Origin: Sphingobacterium sp. CZ-UAM
Lineage (GTDB): Bacteria; Bacteroidota; Bacteroidia; Sphingobacteriales; Sphingobacteriaceae
Length of the DNA stretch: 64,000 nucleotides
Assembly (NCBI RefSeq): GCF_002000245.1
Contig: NZ_MTCM01000001.1
Location: 2,170,001 to 2,234,000 of the forward strand
Direction of reading: 5' to 3'
A program made the position numbers and the translations under genes. Numbering within the stretch: position 1 is the stretch's first letter; each line of letters starts with the position of its first letter. Below the pieces are notes generated by a model, which did no database searches, was not told the origin of the DNA, and saw only the letters and a list, made by a program, of their open reading frames with translations. This document shows, piece by piece, positions 35,914-44,778 of this stretch.

Positions 35914-36333
35914 TTAAACTAAAAGCGCTTCGATACCAAGTCTATAACTATCTAATCCAAAACCACATATCACACCCTTACAATTTTTAGCCAGAAAAGA
36001 ATGATGTCTAAATTCCTCGCGTTGATGAACATTGCTGATATGGACTTCAATGACTGGCGTCTGAACAGCTGCAATCGCATCTCCAATTGCAGCGGAAGTG
36101 TGCGTATATGCACCAGCATTCATTACAATTCCATCGTATTCAAAGCCGACCGCATGAATTTTATCAATTAATATTCCTTCGGAGTTACTCTGAAAATATT
36201 CCAACTGAACTGCTGAAAAGCTTTTTTTCAGCTCCTCGAAATAACTCAGAAAATCCTGACTTCCATAGATTGACTTTTCTCTAACCCCTAAAAGATTTAA
36301 GTTCGGGCCATTTAATACAAGGATTTTTTTCAT
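35914..36333 (-). CDS. aroQ: Type II 3-dehydroquinate dehydratase
   Basis: The 139-aa protein catalyses the third step of the shikimate pathway. GPNLNLLGVREKSIYG holds the catalytic arginine and tyrosine, NSEGILIDKIH the substrate asparagine and glutamate, NAGAYTHTSAAIGDAI the active-site asparagine, and EVHISNVHQREEFRHHS the catalytic histidine. All residues expected of the family are present. Confidence 0.97.
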   Translation of the reverse strand: MKKILVLNGPNLNLLGVREKSIYGSQDFLSYFEELKKSFSAVQLEYFQSNSEGILIDKIHAVGFEYDGIVMNAGAYTHTSAAIGDAIAAVQTPVIEVHISNVHQREEFRHHSFLAKNCKGVICGFGLDSYRLGIEALLV

Positions 36334-36428
36334 CGGTATTTAGTGATTTTTTCTATATTTTTCTATTAGACAATACGCTATTGCTGCCGTTAGTTTGTAA
36401 ATGATATAAATTGGTTCATTAAACAAGA

Positions 36429-36477
36429 AACATCATGATTATACATTCCTTTGTACGGCCTGATTAATCATGATGTT
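36429..36477. terminator. Long-stem hairpin downstream of the outer-membrane barrel gene
   Basis: AACATCATGATTA (36429-36441) and TAATCATGATGTT (36465-36477) form a perfect 13-bp stem. On the minus strand it is followed by TCTTGTTTAATG rather than a pure U run, so termination is likely but not certain. Confidence 0.5.
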
Positions 36478-36518
36478 CAGATAAGCTCAGTAATGTGCTT
36501 CAAATATATAAAAACTTC

Positions 36519-38192
36519 CTATAAATCATTATAGATTGCTCTAAAGCTTGAACGAAGTCCAAATGTAACCACACCTGATTTATTCACGACCGGAGTATCA
36601 TACTGTGCTTTCGCATAGCGCTGCATATAACCCAATTCTAAACGAAGATTGTATTTAGGATTAAGGACATACGCTGCTTTCGCATCCGCATAATAGATAT
36701 TATTTTTTATCCCTTGCGCGATATGGTTTCCATACATATTTGGAATGGTGTTATACGATTGAAAGATATTTCCGCCCATATTAGTTCCGTCAGGTAGATC
36801 CAATCCATTCTGTGTATACATTCCCTGTAATGAAAAGTCCCATCTGTCCCAGGCATAGTTTACGAGACCGACCAACTCTCTAAAGTTAGCTCCTTTCGGG
36901 TGTGCCAATGGCTCGGCATTGTTACTGTAATTGGAATAAGATTTAAAGTGCGCATAGGTATAGGGTCTAGCCGTATTATACTCCGCAAGGAAGTTGAGGT
37001 TTTTAACGCCAAACATATCATAACCTCTTACCCCTAACTGTGCCCCCCATTTGTTATGGGCGTAACCATTACCCGCAAAAAATTCCTTGGCCGTAAATTC
37101 GCCTAATAAAAACTGACCATATACAGTCAGGTTATAAGGTAATTTATATTTTGAAGTGGCTCCTAGGAACATTTTATCCGGTGAAGATCGACTGTTACTT
37201 TCAACAGGACGTATGAAAATAATCGGGCTTATGTAACTAAAGTCAAAACCTCTCTTTCCAGCGTCATCCTGTGCTGCCCAAACAACAGACTGGAAAAATC
37301 CCACAGATAATTTATTGGTCACATTCCAATCCAAATATTGGAATGCCCCCCATTTCTTACCGTCACCCAAACGTTTATTTACTTGTCCTTCCATCGGATA
37401 GATACCGGTCATATCTTGTCTCGGATGTGTCGGATCATTCATATAGGCCCAGATGGAGGTATACTGCACATTGCCGATTGTACCGGTCAGCTTCAGATGG
37501 GCATAATTGGATGAAAAGTCAGAAAGCAGCATCGAGCGGTACCCGTCCCCAATAAAGTTTTTATCGTAAGCTAAGGTGGCTTGAATATACTTGTGCGCAT
37601 CATAAGTCATACTTGCAGTCGCATACATCCAGTCCATTTTATTTTTAGACTGAAATTTGGTATTTCCCTGACCAGGAATTACTTTATTAGCGACAATATA
37701 ATCGTCAAGATACTTGGGAAAAACAGCTTGGCTCTCAAAAGCCGAAGAATTAAACGTAAATTTATTGCCTACATTCAATCCCACCTGAAATCCTCTGCCA
37801 TTCATCCATGTACGACGTTTATCTCCTTGCATGTCTTTACCTATATACATATCCGGCAAAAAATCCGCATAGAATGTATAATCATCTTTCTCCACTTGAA
37901 CCAAATGCTCATTAAAGATCTTACGCATAAACCAATTTGATGAGGAAACTGGTTTATTGGATTGAATCGAGTCAAATTTGGCCAATAACAGAGAATCCTT
38001 AATGACAAAGGGTTTGGCTGATGTATGCATTCTCGTTTCAGTAGAATAAACGACATCGTTCATTTTCTGATAAAAGTGATACGAATAAGGCTGACTTTTA
38101 ATTTGTCCAAAACCTGCAAACGAGACACCTACCCCGATGCCTGCCAGCACAATTCGAAGTAAATTATTTTTTTTTGATATATTAAGCCCCAT
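36519..38192 (-). CDS. Outer-membrane beta-barrel protein (Wzi/RemB-like)
   Basis: The 557-aa protein has a signal peptide (LLRIVLAGIGVGVSFAGFGQ) and a body rich in alternating aromatic beta strands, such as FQVGLNVGNKFTFNSSAF, LAYDKNFIGDGYRSMLLSD and LRLELGYMQRYAKAQYD, ending in a short C-terminal strand. KNFIGDGYRS with 'SDFSSNYAHLKLTG' resembles capsule-assembly Wzi and gliding-motility RemB-type proteins. The function here is uncertain; an outer-membrane location is likely. It stands alone. Confidence 0.72.
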   Translation of the reverse strand: MGLNISKKNNLLRIVLAGIGVGVSFAGFGQIKSQPYSYHFYQKMNDVVYSTETRMHTSAKPFVIKDSLLLAKFDSIQSNKPVSSSNWFMRKIFNEHLVQVEKDDYTFYADFLPDMYIGKDMQGDKRRTWMNGRGFQVGLNVGNKFTFNSSAFESQAVFPKYLDDYIVANKVIPGQGNTKFQSKNKMDWMYATASMTYDAHKYIQATLAYDKNFIGDGYRSMLLSDFSSNYAHLKLTGTIGNVQYTSIWAYMNDPTHPRQDMTGIYPMEGQVNKRLGDGKKWGAFQYLDWNVTNKLSVGFFQSVVWAAQDDAGKRGFDFSYISPIIFIRPVESNSRSSPDKMFLGATSKYKLPYNLTVYGQFLLGEFTAKEFFAGNGYAHNKWGAQLGVRGYDMFGVKNLNFLAEYNTARPYTYAHFKSYSNYSNNAEPLAHPKGANFRELVGLVNYAWDRWDFSLQGMYTQNGLDLPDGTNMGGNIFQSYNTIPNMYGNHIAQGIKNNIYYADAKAAYVLNPKYNLRLELGYMQRYAKAQYDTPVVNKSGVVTFGLRSSFRAIYNDL

Positions 38193-38388
38193 AAAATTAT
38201 TTCAAAGATTATTTCTTCTAGCAAAATGCATTCCTAACTGCAAATTAACCGAATAAAAATGACTTTATTAACATCTGTAGTCAATTTTATGATGCTAAAA
38301 CGTATTTGCTGTTCGTTATATTCAAAAATATTTATATCTTGCATCTTTGTAAATAACCTTGTATAACAAAAAATCATCCCTAATAAGC

Positions 38389-39804
38389 ATGAAACGCAGA
38401 ACATTTATCCAAAACGCAACCTTATTGACAGCAGGTGCATTTGCAAGCAAATTTTCATTTGCTCAGGAACATTCTTTTCCTACTGTACGTACAGCGAAAG
38501 AAAAACGACTTTTTTCAAGTAAAGTAATTGAAGATGCCATTATAGAGTTTCAAAAAAATGTCAAAAACAGAGAACTGGCCTGGTTATTTAACAATTGCTT
38601 TCCAAATACGTTGGATACAACCGTGTTTCCTTATGTTGAAAATGGCAGAAACTATACCTACGTTATTACGGGAGATATCGATGCCATGTGGTTACGTGAT
38701 AGTAGTGCACAGGTATGGCCCTATCTTCCTTTCATGAAAAGAGATAAAAAACTACAGAACCTCATTGTAGGATTGATACAGAAGCAAAGTAAATGCATCA
38801 ACATTGACCCTTATGCCAATGCATTTTATAATGATCCAACAAAAAAAGGGGAATGGTTCAGCGATCATACCAGCATGAAACCTGGAATTCATGAACGAAA
38901 ATGGGAAATCGACTCACTATGTTACCCAATCCGATTAGCTTATCACTACTGGAAGGAAACAAATGATAGCAGCCCCTTCAATGAAGAGTGGTTAGAAGCA
39001 CAACACAAGATCTACCAAACTTTTGTTGAACAGCAACGTAAAGATAATTTAGGTCCTTATAAATTTGAGCGGACAACATCTAGAGGCTCCGACACACTAC
39101 AAGTAGACGGTTATGGCTATCCTGTAAATCCGGTAGGCTTGATCTGCTCAAGCTTTAGACCTTCGGACGACTCAACGATCTTTTCGTTCCTAATTCCCTC
39201 CAACCTATTTGCGATTGTCAGCTTGAGACAAGCTGCTGAAATTCTTAAAAAGGTCAAAAACGAACAAACGCTTTCAGCGAAAATGGAATCCCTCGCAAAT
39301 GAAGTTGAAGCTGCTGTAAATAAATACGGCATCATCGATCATCCGACTTTAGGCAGGATATATGCTTTTGAAGTAGATGGTTATTCAAGTCACCTGATGA
39401 TGGATGACGCTAATATACCCAGTTTATTAGCACTGCCTTACTTAGGAGCGGTGGACATCAATGACGAGGTATATCAACGTACCCGTAATTTTGTATTGTC
39501 GGATAAGAATCCATTCTTTTTTAAAGGTACCGCAGCTGAAGGGATCGGCGGCCCACATATCGGTCGTGATATGATTTGGCCAATGTCCATTATTATGCGT
39601 GCACAGACCTCAACAAACGATGAAGAAATCCGCAACTGCATCAAAACGTTGGTGAGTACACACGGTGGAACGGGATTTATGCATGAATCGTTCCATAAAA
39701 ACGATCCAAAAAAATTCACAAGACATTGGTTTGCCTGGACCAATACATTATTTGGCGAATTAATTTGGAAATTATACAAAGAGAAACCATCTTTGCTTCA
39801 ATAA
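38389..39804 (+). CDS. Glycoside hydrolase family 125 protein (exo-alpha-1,6-mannosidase), Tat-exported
   Basis: From the ATG at 38389 (a TTG at 38359 would add ten residues) the protein is 471 aa. It starts MKRRTFIQNATLLTAGAFASKFSFAQ, a twin-arginine signal (RRTFIQ) with a cleavage site near SFA-Q. The catalytic region carries GDIDAMWLRDSSAQVWPYLPF, the GH125 hallmark, and GIGGPHIGRDMIWPMSIIMRA and GTGFMHESFHKNDP further on. The family removes alpha-1,6-linked mannose. Export through Tat suggests it folds before crossing and works in the periplasm. Confidence 0.9.
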   Translation: MKRRTFIQNATLLTAGAFASKFSFAQEHSFPTVRTAKEKRLFSSKVIEDAIIEFQKNVKNRELAWLFNNCFPNTLDTTVFPYVENGRNYTYVITGDIDAMWLRDSSAQVWPYLPFMKRDKKLQNLIVGLIQKQSKCINIDPYANAFYNDPTKKGEWFSDHTSMKPGIHERKWEIDSLCYPIRLAYHYWKETNDSSPFNEEWLEAQHKIYQTFVEQQRKDNLGPYKFERTTSRGSDTLQVDGYGYPVNPVGLICSSFRPSDDSTIFSFLIPSNLFAIVSLRQAAEILKKVKNEQTLSAKMESLANEVEAAVNKYGIIDHPTLGRIYAFEVDGYSSHLMMDDANIPSLLALPYLGAVDINDEVYQRTRNFVLSDKNPFFFKGTAAEGIGGPHIGRDMIWPMSIIMRAQTSTNDEEIRNCIKTLVSTHGGTGFMHESFHKNDPKKFTRHWFAWTNTLFGELIWKLYKEKPSLLQ

Positions 39805-39858
39805 AACTGAAGCTGATAACGCAATGTTATAGGTGGATGTTACTTATAGCATTGCGTT

Positions 39859-40683
39859 ATGGATAATACTCTAACTTCTGGTCCCATTGGAATTTTTGAT
39901 TCAGGCTATGGTGGCCTTTCTGTATTTAAAGAAATTCAGCAACTCCTACCCCAATATGATTATATTTATTTGGGGGACAATGCACGCGTTCCCTATGGTA
40001 CACGCTCATTTGAAACCGTATATAATTACACCAAGCAGTGCGTATTTAAACTATTTGACCTAGGCTGTAATCTCGTTATCCTAGCCTGTAACACCGCCTC
40101 TGCAAAGGCGTTAAGAACAATTCAGCAAAACGATCTTCCGCCGGGGAAAAAAGTACTTGGAGTCATCAGGCCTACGACTGAGATTATCCATAATTACACG
40201 AAAACAAATAAAATAGGTATTCTGGCAACAACCGGAACCGTAAAATCTGAATCGTATAAGATTGAGATACATAAATTTAATCCTGAAATTGAAGTTTTTC
40301 AACACGACTGTCCTTTTTGGGTTCCGCTCGTCGAAAATAATGAGATCAATACGGAGGGGGCACATTATTTTGTCCAAAAAGACCTTCATGAGCTGCTACA
40401 GAAATCTGACCAGATTGATACTATCGTATTAGCCTGCACACATTACCCTTTACTATTACCGGTCATCGAAAAATATGTCCCGAAAAATGTCAATATTATC
40501 TCGCAAGGGCCTATTGTTGCGCAGAGTCTGCAAAACTATCTTAGCCGTCATGCAGAAATAGAAGCATGCTGTTCAAAAAATGGCCAATTGGCCTTCTATA
40601 CCACAGATGATCCCAGGGATTTTGAAACCAAAGCAAAAATATTCTTTGGGAAACATGTAGATGCCAGTCATATCAGTGTTTAA
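39859..40683 (+). CDS. murI: Glutamate racemase
   Basis: The 274-aa protein supplies D-glutamate for peptidoglycan. IGIFDSGYGGLSVFKEI (catalytic region with the general-acid aspartate), YLGDNARVPYG, VILACNTASAKAL (first catalytic cysteine) and VLACTHYPLLLPVI (second cysteine) are all intact. It follows the GH125 gene by 54 bases on the same strand. Confidence 0.96.
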   Translation: MDNTLTSGPIGIFDSGYGGLSVFKEIQQLLPQYDYIYLGDNARVPYGTRSFETVYNYTKQCVFKLFDLGCNLVILACNTASAKALRTIQQNDLPPGKKVLGVIRPTTEIIHNYTKTNKIGILATTGTVKSESYKIEIHKFNPEIEVFQHDCPFWVPLVENNEINTEGAHYFVQKDLHELLQKSDQIDTIVLACTHYPLLLPVIEKYVPKNVNIISQGPIVAQSLQNYLSRHAEIEACCSKNGQLAFYTTDDPRDFETKAKIFFGKHVDASHISV

Positions 40684-40751
40684 AAATAAAAAGCTGCGAA
40701 TTCTTAAAACTTTTATGCTTTACCTTTCGTTATCAGGTAAAGGAGTGTAGA

Positions 40752-40997
40752 ATGAAAAAGAATTTTGTAACGATAGCATACAATCAAGAAACACGGCATT
40801 GTGAGTCAAAAGAGTTTTCAACTTTCCAGGAAAGTGCGGACTATTTTAAGACCTTTGAAACATCCGCTCAGCCAAATTATATTCCTGTATGTGTCTATAA
40901 TTTAAGCACAGATGCAATATTAGAGGTAAGCGATTATTTTGTCAATAAGGACAATGAATTACAACAGATATTAAATCACTGTCTGAACACGCTCTAG
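40752..40997 (+). CDS. Small protein of unknown function
   Basis: The 81-aa product reads MKKNFVTIAYNQETRHCESKE and further on SADYFKTFETSAQPNYIPVCVYNLSTDAILEVSDYF, an alpha/beta pattern with no membrane segment or signal. I do not recognise a family. A TACCTTTCG element near 40720 and the spacing after murI make it a plausible separate gene; codon use looks like that of its neighbours. Confidence 0.55.
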   Translation: MKKNFVTIAYNQETRHCESKEFSTFQESADYFKTFETSAQPNYIPVCVYNLSTDAILEVSDYFVNKDNELQQILNHCLNTL

Positions 40998-41166
40998 TTC
41001 TCCTTAAAAATACCCCCCAAAAAAAGATGGAATTGTATCCCATCGTCCCCACTGTGGGTTTGTGGCAGGATGTCGATAAATTTATTACATTATATCAAAC
41101 CTCATTTCAATTAATTTTTAATATCTTCAAGCTAATAATCAGACCAAAAAAAACAAGTCATTAATA

Positions 41167-42417
41167 ATGAAGAATAAACTGACAATAAGCCTCTTAACAA
41201 TAGCGATAGGCTTGACTGCCTGCAACTCCAATCATGCGAACTCAAGTGCCGGATCAGATAGCACAGCTAACTCTACGGATACCACAAGCTACCCTCCAGT
41301 AGAGACACAAAAAGCGAACTCGGATTACAAACCTGCTTTTGCCGGACAGACTCGAATTGCAGGCGCTAAAACAAAGACAGCCTTTGAGGGCAAGGTTATC
41401 GCTGAAGGATTAAAATCTCCTTGGGGGATTGTAGCGCTACCGGATGGCAGATTACTGATTACGGAGAAAGAAGGTGACATGCGTATGGTGGCTGCCGATG
41501 GTAAATTAAGCGAACCGATAAAAGGTATACCCGCTGTCAATGCCAGCGGCCAAGGTGGATTGCTCGGTCTACGGCTCGACCCGAATTTTGGTTCAAATCG
41601 TATGGTATATTGGGTGTTTGCGGACAATACACCCGCAGGGACATTAACGGCTGTTGCAAAAGGTAAACTTTCAGCCGATGATAAATCAATCGAAGACGCC
41701 AAGGTCATTTATCAAGCTACACCGGCTCATAAAGGCAATCTGCATTATGGCGGACGTATTGTTTTTGATAAAGAAGGAAATATTGTCTTCAGTACGGGAG
41801 AGCGTTCCGATTTAGAGACAAGGCCTTTGGCTCAGGATTTAAATGCTGCGCTAGGGAAGATTTTGCGCATTACAAAAGAGGGGCAGCCTGCATCTGGTAA
41901 TCCGTTTGTCGGAAAAGCCAATGCACGACCAGAGATTTACAGTTATGGACATCGCAATCCGCAAGGGCTTGCTTTCCATCCTGAAACCGGGGATTTATGG
42001 GAGACTGAATTTGGCCCTCGTGGTGGAGACGAACTCAATCGGATTCAAGCTGGTAACAATTATGGTTGGCCAACCATAACCTACGGAATCGAATACAAAG
42101 GTGATAAAGTCGGTGCTGGTATACAGCAAAAAGAGGGACTTGAGCAACCAGTCTATTACTGGGACCCGGTACTTTCTCCTAGTGGGATCACATTTTATAC
42201 TGGACAAAACATACCTGAATGGAAAAACAACCTCTTTATATGCGGATTAAGTAGCACCCATATTGCCAGAATTATTTTGAAAGATAACAAGGTTGTTGGT
42301 GAAGAAAGACTATTGGGCAATGAAGGTCAGCGATTCAGGGATATTACACAGGGGTCTGATGGCGCATTATATGCCATTACCGATCTTGGTAGACTCTATA
42401 AAATAGATAAAAAATAA
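41167..42417 (+). CDS. PQQ-dependent sugar dehydrogenase (YliI/Asd-like) lipoprotein
   Basis: The 416-aa protein begins with a lipoprotein signal (LTISLLTIAIGLTAC, lipobox LTAC), a Ser/Thr-rich linker, and then a six-bladed propeller of the soluble aldose sugar dehydrogenase family: GLKSPWGIVALPDGRLLITEKEG, QGGLLGLRLDP, HYGGRIVFD, YGHRNPQGLAFHPETGDLWETEFGPRGGDELNRI and NYGWP. The histidine and the GPRGGDE loop match residues that hold PQQ and calcium in this family. It would oxidise sugars outside the cytoplasm, if PQQ is available. No pqq genes are in the window. Confidence 0.88.
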   Translation: MKNKLTISLLTIAIGLTACNSNHANSSAGSDSTANSTDTTSYPPVETQKANSDYKPAFAGQTRIAGAKTKTAFEGKVIAEGLKSPWGIVALPDGRLLITEKEGDMRMVAADGKLSEPIKGIPAVNASGQGGLLGLRLDPNFGSNRMVYWVFADNTPAGTLTAVAKGKLSADDKSIEDAKVIYQATPAHKGNLHYGGRIVFDKEGNIVFSTGERSDLETRPLAQDLNAALGKILRITKEGQPASGNPFVGKANARPEIYSYGHRNPQGLAFHPETGDLWETEFGPRGGDELNRIQAGNNYGWPTITYGIEYKGDKVGAGIQQKEGLEQPVYYWDPVLSPSGITFYTGQNIPEWKNNLFICGLSSTHIARIILKDNKVVGEERLLGNEGQRFRDITQGSDGALYAITDLGRLYKIDKK

Positions 42418-42900
42418 GTATGATACTGCACTGAGGCGTTCCAAAGGATACGCCCCGTTTTTCTTTAGCTGTATTGATATACCCAAGCTATTTATTTCAA
42501 ACATTTGAATTTCACATGCTCGCATTCAGATTAGGAACCTTATACTGCAATTAATTCCGCTCGCTGAATACGAGGCGATGAAGATGTTCTGGCCCACTGC
42601 TCCTATTTTATTTCTCCAGCGCTAAATCTCAAAAGAGTAATTTATCAAAGGCAATTTGACATGATCTAAAGTTTGGCTTGATTATTGAAGATATGTTGTC
42701 GAAACAATAAATTATTATATGGTAAAAAAAGAAAAAATGAAAAAATTATTAGAAATTACCCCCCTATCATTCTATATGACCAACTGGGGATTTATCAACA
42801 ACACCGAACCCAAAAGAACGCGCAAAACCTCCCAACCTTCTCCAAAAAATTAAGCGTTCTCTTCCAACAATTTCAATTAAATTTACTAAAATCATCTGCT
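42418..42900. other. Intergenic gap after the sugar dehydrogenase
   Basis: About 480 bases with no credible gene. A hairpin GGCGTTCC...GGATACGCC at about 42433-42453, followed by CCGTTTTTC, may terminate the dehydrogenase transcript. The 80-codon frame at 42685-42927 (+) lacks any family resemblance and runs into a structured hairpin. Confidence 0.45.
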
Positions 42901-42967
42901 GATATCCTCCATACGGATACCAAGTAAGAGATTTATTCTTTTACTTAATCCGTAATTAGAGGATATC
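42901..42967. terminator. Extended stem-loop downstream of the rlmH-small protein operon
   Basis: Three nested arm pairs are exact: GATATCCTC/GAGGATATC (42901-42909 with 42959-42967), ACGGAT/ATCCGT, and AAGTAA/TTACTT, broken by small bulges. It ends 3 bases before the stop codon of the 48-aa gene (minus). It may terminate or stabilise that transcript; a U run is weak. Confidence 0.5.
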
Positions 42968-42970
42968 AAA

Positions 42971-43117
42971 TTATGCAAAATAAATTGCCAATAAAATCAC
43001 AATAACGATACAGGCTATCATGATGTATTTGTTCAATTGGCTATTTTTCTCTCCTTCGTCACTTTTATAGTGATAATCACGTTTGTTCGGCAAATTCATA
43101 AGTCTGTTTTTATTCAT
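42971..43117 (-). CDS. 48-aa single-pass membrane peptide downstream of rlmH
   Basis: A complete frame of 48 codons reads from ATG 43117: polar N-terminal half (LPNKRDYHYKSDEGEKN) and a C-terminal transmembrane helix (YIMIACIVIVILLAIYFA). It starts 26 bases after the rlmH stop on the same strand, and a structured hairpin follows its stop. The charge-then-helix design and operon position support a real gene. Function unknown. Confidence 0.65.
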   Translation of the reverse strand: MNKNRLMNLPNKRDYHYKSDEGEKNSQLNKYIMIACIVIVILLAIYFA

Positions 43118-43143
43118 GATGAAGTTACGGACTTTTTTCCATA

Positions 43144-43617
43144 TTATTCATGATGATAAGGTTCACCCTTCATAATTGAAAACGCCCGGTAAAGTTGTTC
43201 AGTAAAGAATAAACGGATCATCTGATGTGAAAATGTCATCTTTGACAAGGACATTTTGGAACTGGCACGGTCATAGATCTTTTGGTCAAATCCGTAAGGC
43301 CCTCCAATAATAAACACCATATGTTGCACACTATTGATCATCATTTTCTCCAAATAAGCAGAAAAATCCAAGGAGCGAAACTCTTTACCGAACTCATCCA
43401 AGAGAATTACCATATCCTGTGGCTGCAATTGTTTTAAAATCAACCCGGCCTCTTTATCTTTCTGTTGCTCCTCAGAAAGACTTTTGCTATTTTTAATATC
43501 AGGTATCACAACAATATTAAAATTAACATAGAACTTGAGTCTTTTGATGTATTTATCGATCCCTTCGATCAAATATTTATCATCAGTTTTTCCAATACAA
43601 AGTAACGTTATTTTCAT
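43144..43617 (-). CDS. rlmH: 23S rRNA (pseudouridine-1915-N3) methyltransferase
   Basis: With the ATG at 43617 (an upstream TTG adds four residues) the protein is 157 aa, the normal RlmH length. MKITLLCIGKTDDKYL, VILLDEFGKEFRSLDFSAYL, FIIGGPYGFD and the C-terminal LSLSKMTFSHQMIRLFFTEQLYRAFSIMKGEPYHHE are the SPOUT-family blocks that bind SAM in a knotted fold. It methylates helix 69 of 23S rRNA. Confidence 0.97.
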   Translation of the reverse strand: MKITLLCIGKTDDKYLIEGIDKYIKRLKFYVNFNIVVIPDIKNSKSLSEEQQKDKEAGLILKQLQPQDMVILLDEFGKEFRSLDFSAYLEKMMINSVQHMVFIIGGPYGFDQKIYDRASSKMSLSKMTFSHQMIRLFFTEQLYRAFSIMKGEPYHHE

Positions 43618-43718
43618 AGTATTTATCAAGTTCTCAAAGTTCCGATTTTATTTAAAATATACGTAAACAAAAAGCCACAAAACAATAAACAATATTATTC
43701 GTTTAGTAATAGAACATT

Positions 43719-43726
43719 TATTTTCG
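43719..43726 (+). promoter_or_regulatory. -7-like promoter element of the DUF3078 gene
   Basis: TATTTTCG is one base off TAnnTTTG, 28 bases before the ATG at 43755. Confidence 0.45.
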
Positions 43727-43754
43727 CAAAATATGCACAAAAACCAAATTTAAT

Positions 43755-44648
43755 ATGAAAAAAATTAAATCGATCTTTCTTATTGCCTTAAGTTTAATTA
43801 GCTTTCGAAGTTTCAGCCAAGAAGTCCCCACAGATACCGCCAAAACATGGACAATCAAAGGTGAAAACACTTTTTTGATCAACCAAAGTTCTTTCTCCAA
43901 TTGGGCTGCAGGGGGTGTCAATTCATTTTCAGGAAATCTAACCTTAAATTATGATTTCAATTATAAGAAAGACAAATGGTCCTGGGACAACAAAGTATTA
44001 GCAGCCTATGGTTTAACTTTCCAAAAGGAATCTGACTGGCGCAAGAACGATGACAGATTGGTATTGAACAGCTTACTTGGACATAAAGCCTCAGCATATT
44101 GGATGTATACCTTTTTCTTGAACTTTAACACGCAATTTGCCGATGGATTTGATTATACCAAAACTCCCAAAGAGCGTATTTCACGATTTCTAGCGCCAGC
44201 ATATTTGAGCTTTGGGCCGGGTTTTGCCTATAAGAAATCTGACAATCTGCGATTTAATTTGTCTCCGGCGGCGGTAAGATTTGTTTTCGTTAATGACACA
44301 CTCCTTTCTACGCGATATGGACTTGATCCTGGCAAGAAGGTAAGGACAGAATTTGGCGCCTCTTTTGATGCTTATTACAAAGTAAACCTTATGGAAAATG
44401 TTTCCTTTGAAAATATCTTGAAACTCTATTCAAATTACTTGGATAAGCCACAGAATGTTGATATTGATTACACCGCAAACCTCTTTATGAAGGTCAATAA
44501 ATTCATCACTGTAAATGCAGGTGTACAGATGATCTATGATGACAATACAGCCATTCCGATTATTAAAGAAGGAAAAGAAATTGGGAAAAGAAACTCCGCT
44601 TTACAGATCAGACAGATCGTCGGAGCTGGGGTGACTTACAAATTCTAG
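43755..44648 (+). CDS. DUF3078 outer-membrane barrel-like protein
   Basis: The 297-aa protein has a signal peptide (KSIFLIALSLISFRSFSQ) and DUF3078 features: WTIKGENTFLINQSSFSNWAAGGVNSFSGNLTLNYDFNYKKDKW near the start, followed by alternating strands and a final IVGAGVTYKF ending in phenylalanine, typical of outer-membrane barrels. The family is restricted to Bacteroidota and has no known function. A sharp bidirectional terminator separates it from dnaB. Confidence 0.87.
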   Translation: MKKIKSIFLIALSLISFRSFSQEVPTDTAKTWTIKGENTFLINQSSFSNWAAGGVNSFSGNLTLNYDFNYKKDKWSWDNKVLAAYGLTFQKESDWRKNDDRLVLNSLLGHKASAYWMYTFFLNFNTQFADGFDYTKTPKERISRFLAPAYLSFGPGFAYKKSDNLRFNLSPAAVRFVFVNDTLLSTRYGLDPGKKVRTEFGASFDAYYKVNLMENVSFENILKLYSNYLDKPQNVDIDYTANLFMKVNKFITVNAGVQMIYDDNTAIPIIKEGKEIGKRNSALQIRQIVGAGVTYKF

Positions 44649-44717
44649 CTGCCTAAAGCGAAAGCATACAACTATCCATCAAAGACTACAACAAAGAAAG
44701 AGTAACCTTTGATCAAT

Positions 44718-44750
44718 AAAAACGCCGAAATAGTATATTTCGGCGTTTTT
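44718..44750. terminator. Bidirectional terminator between the DUF3078 gene and dnaB
   Basis: AAAAACGCCGAAATA (44718-44732) and TATTTCGGCGTTTTT (44736-44750) form a perfect 15-bp stem with a 3-base loop and U runs in both directions. Confidence 0.93.
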
Positions 44751-44778
44751 ATTATGAATATTGATGTAAAATTACAGA

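Noticed and set aside
42685..42927. 80-codon plus-strand frame after the sugar dehydrogenase
   Set aside because: Composition is unlike the neighbours, there is no family match and it runs into the hairpin at 42901.
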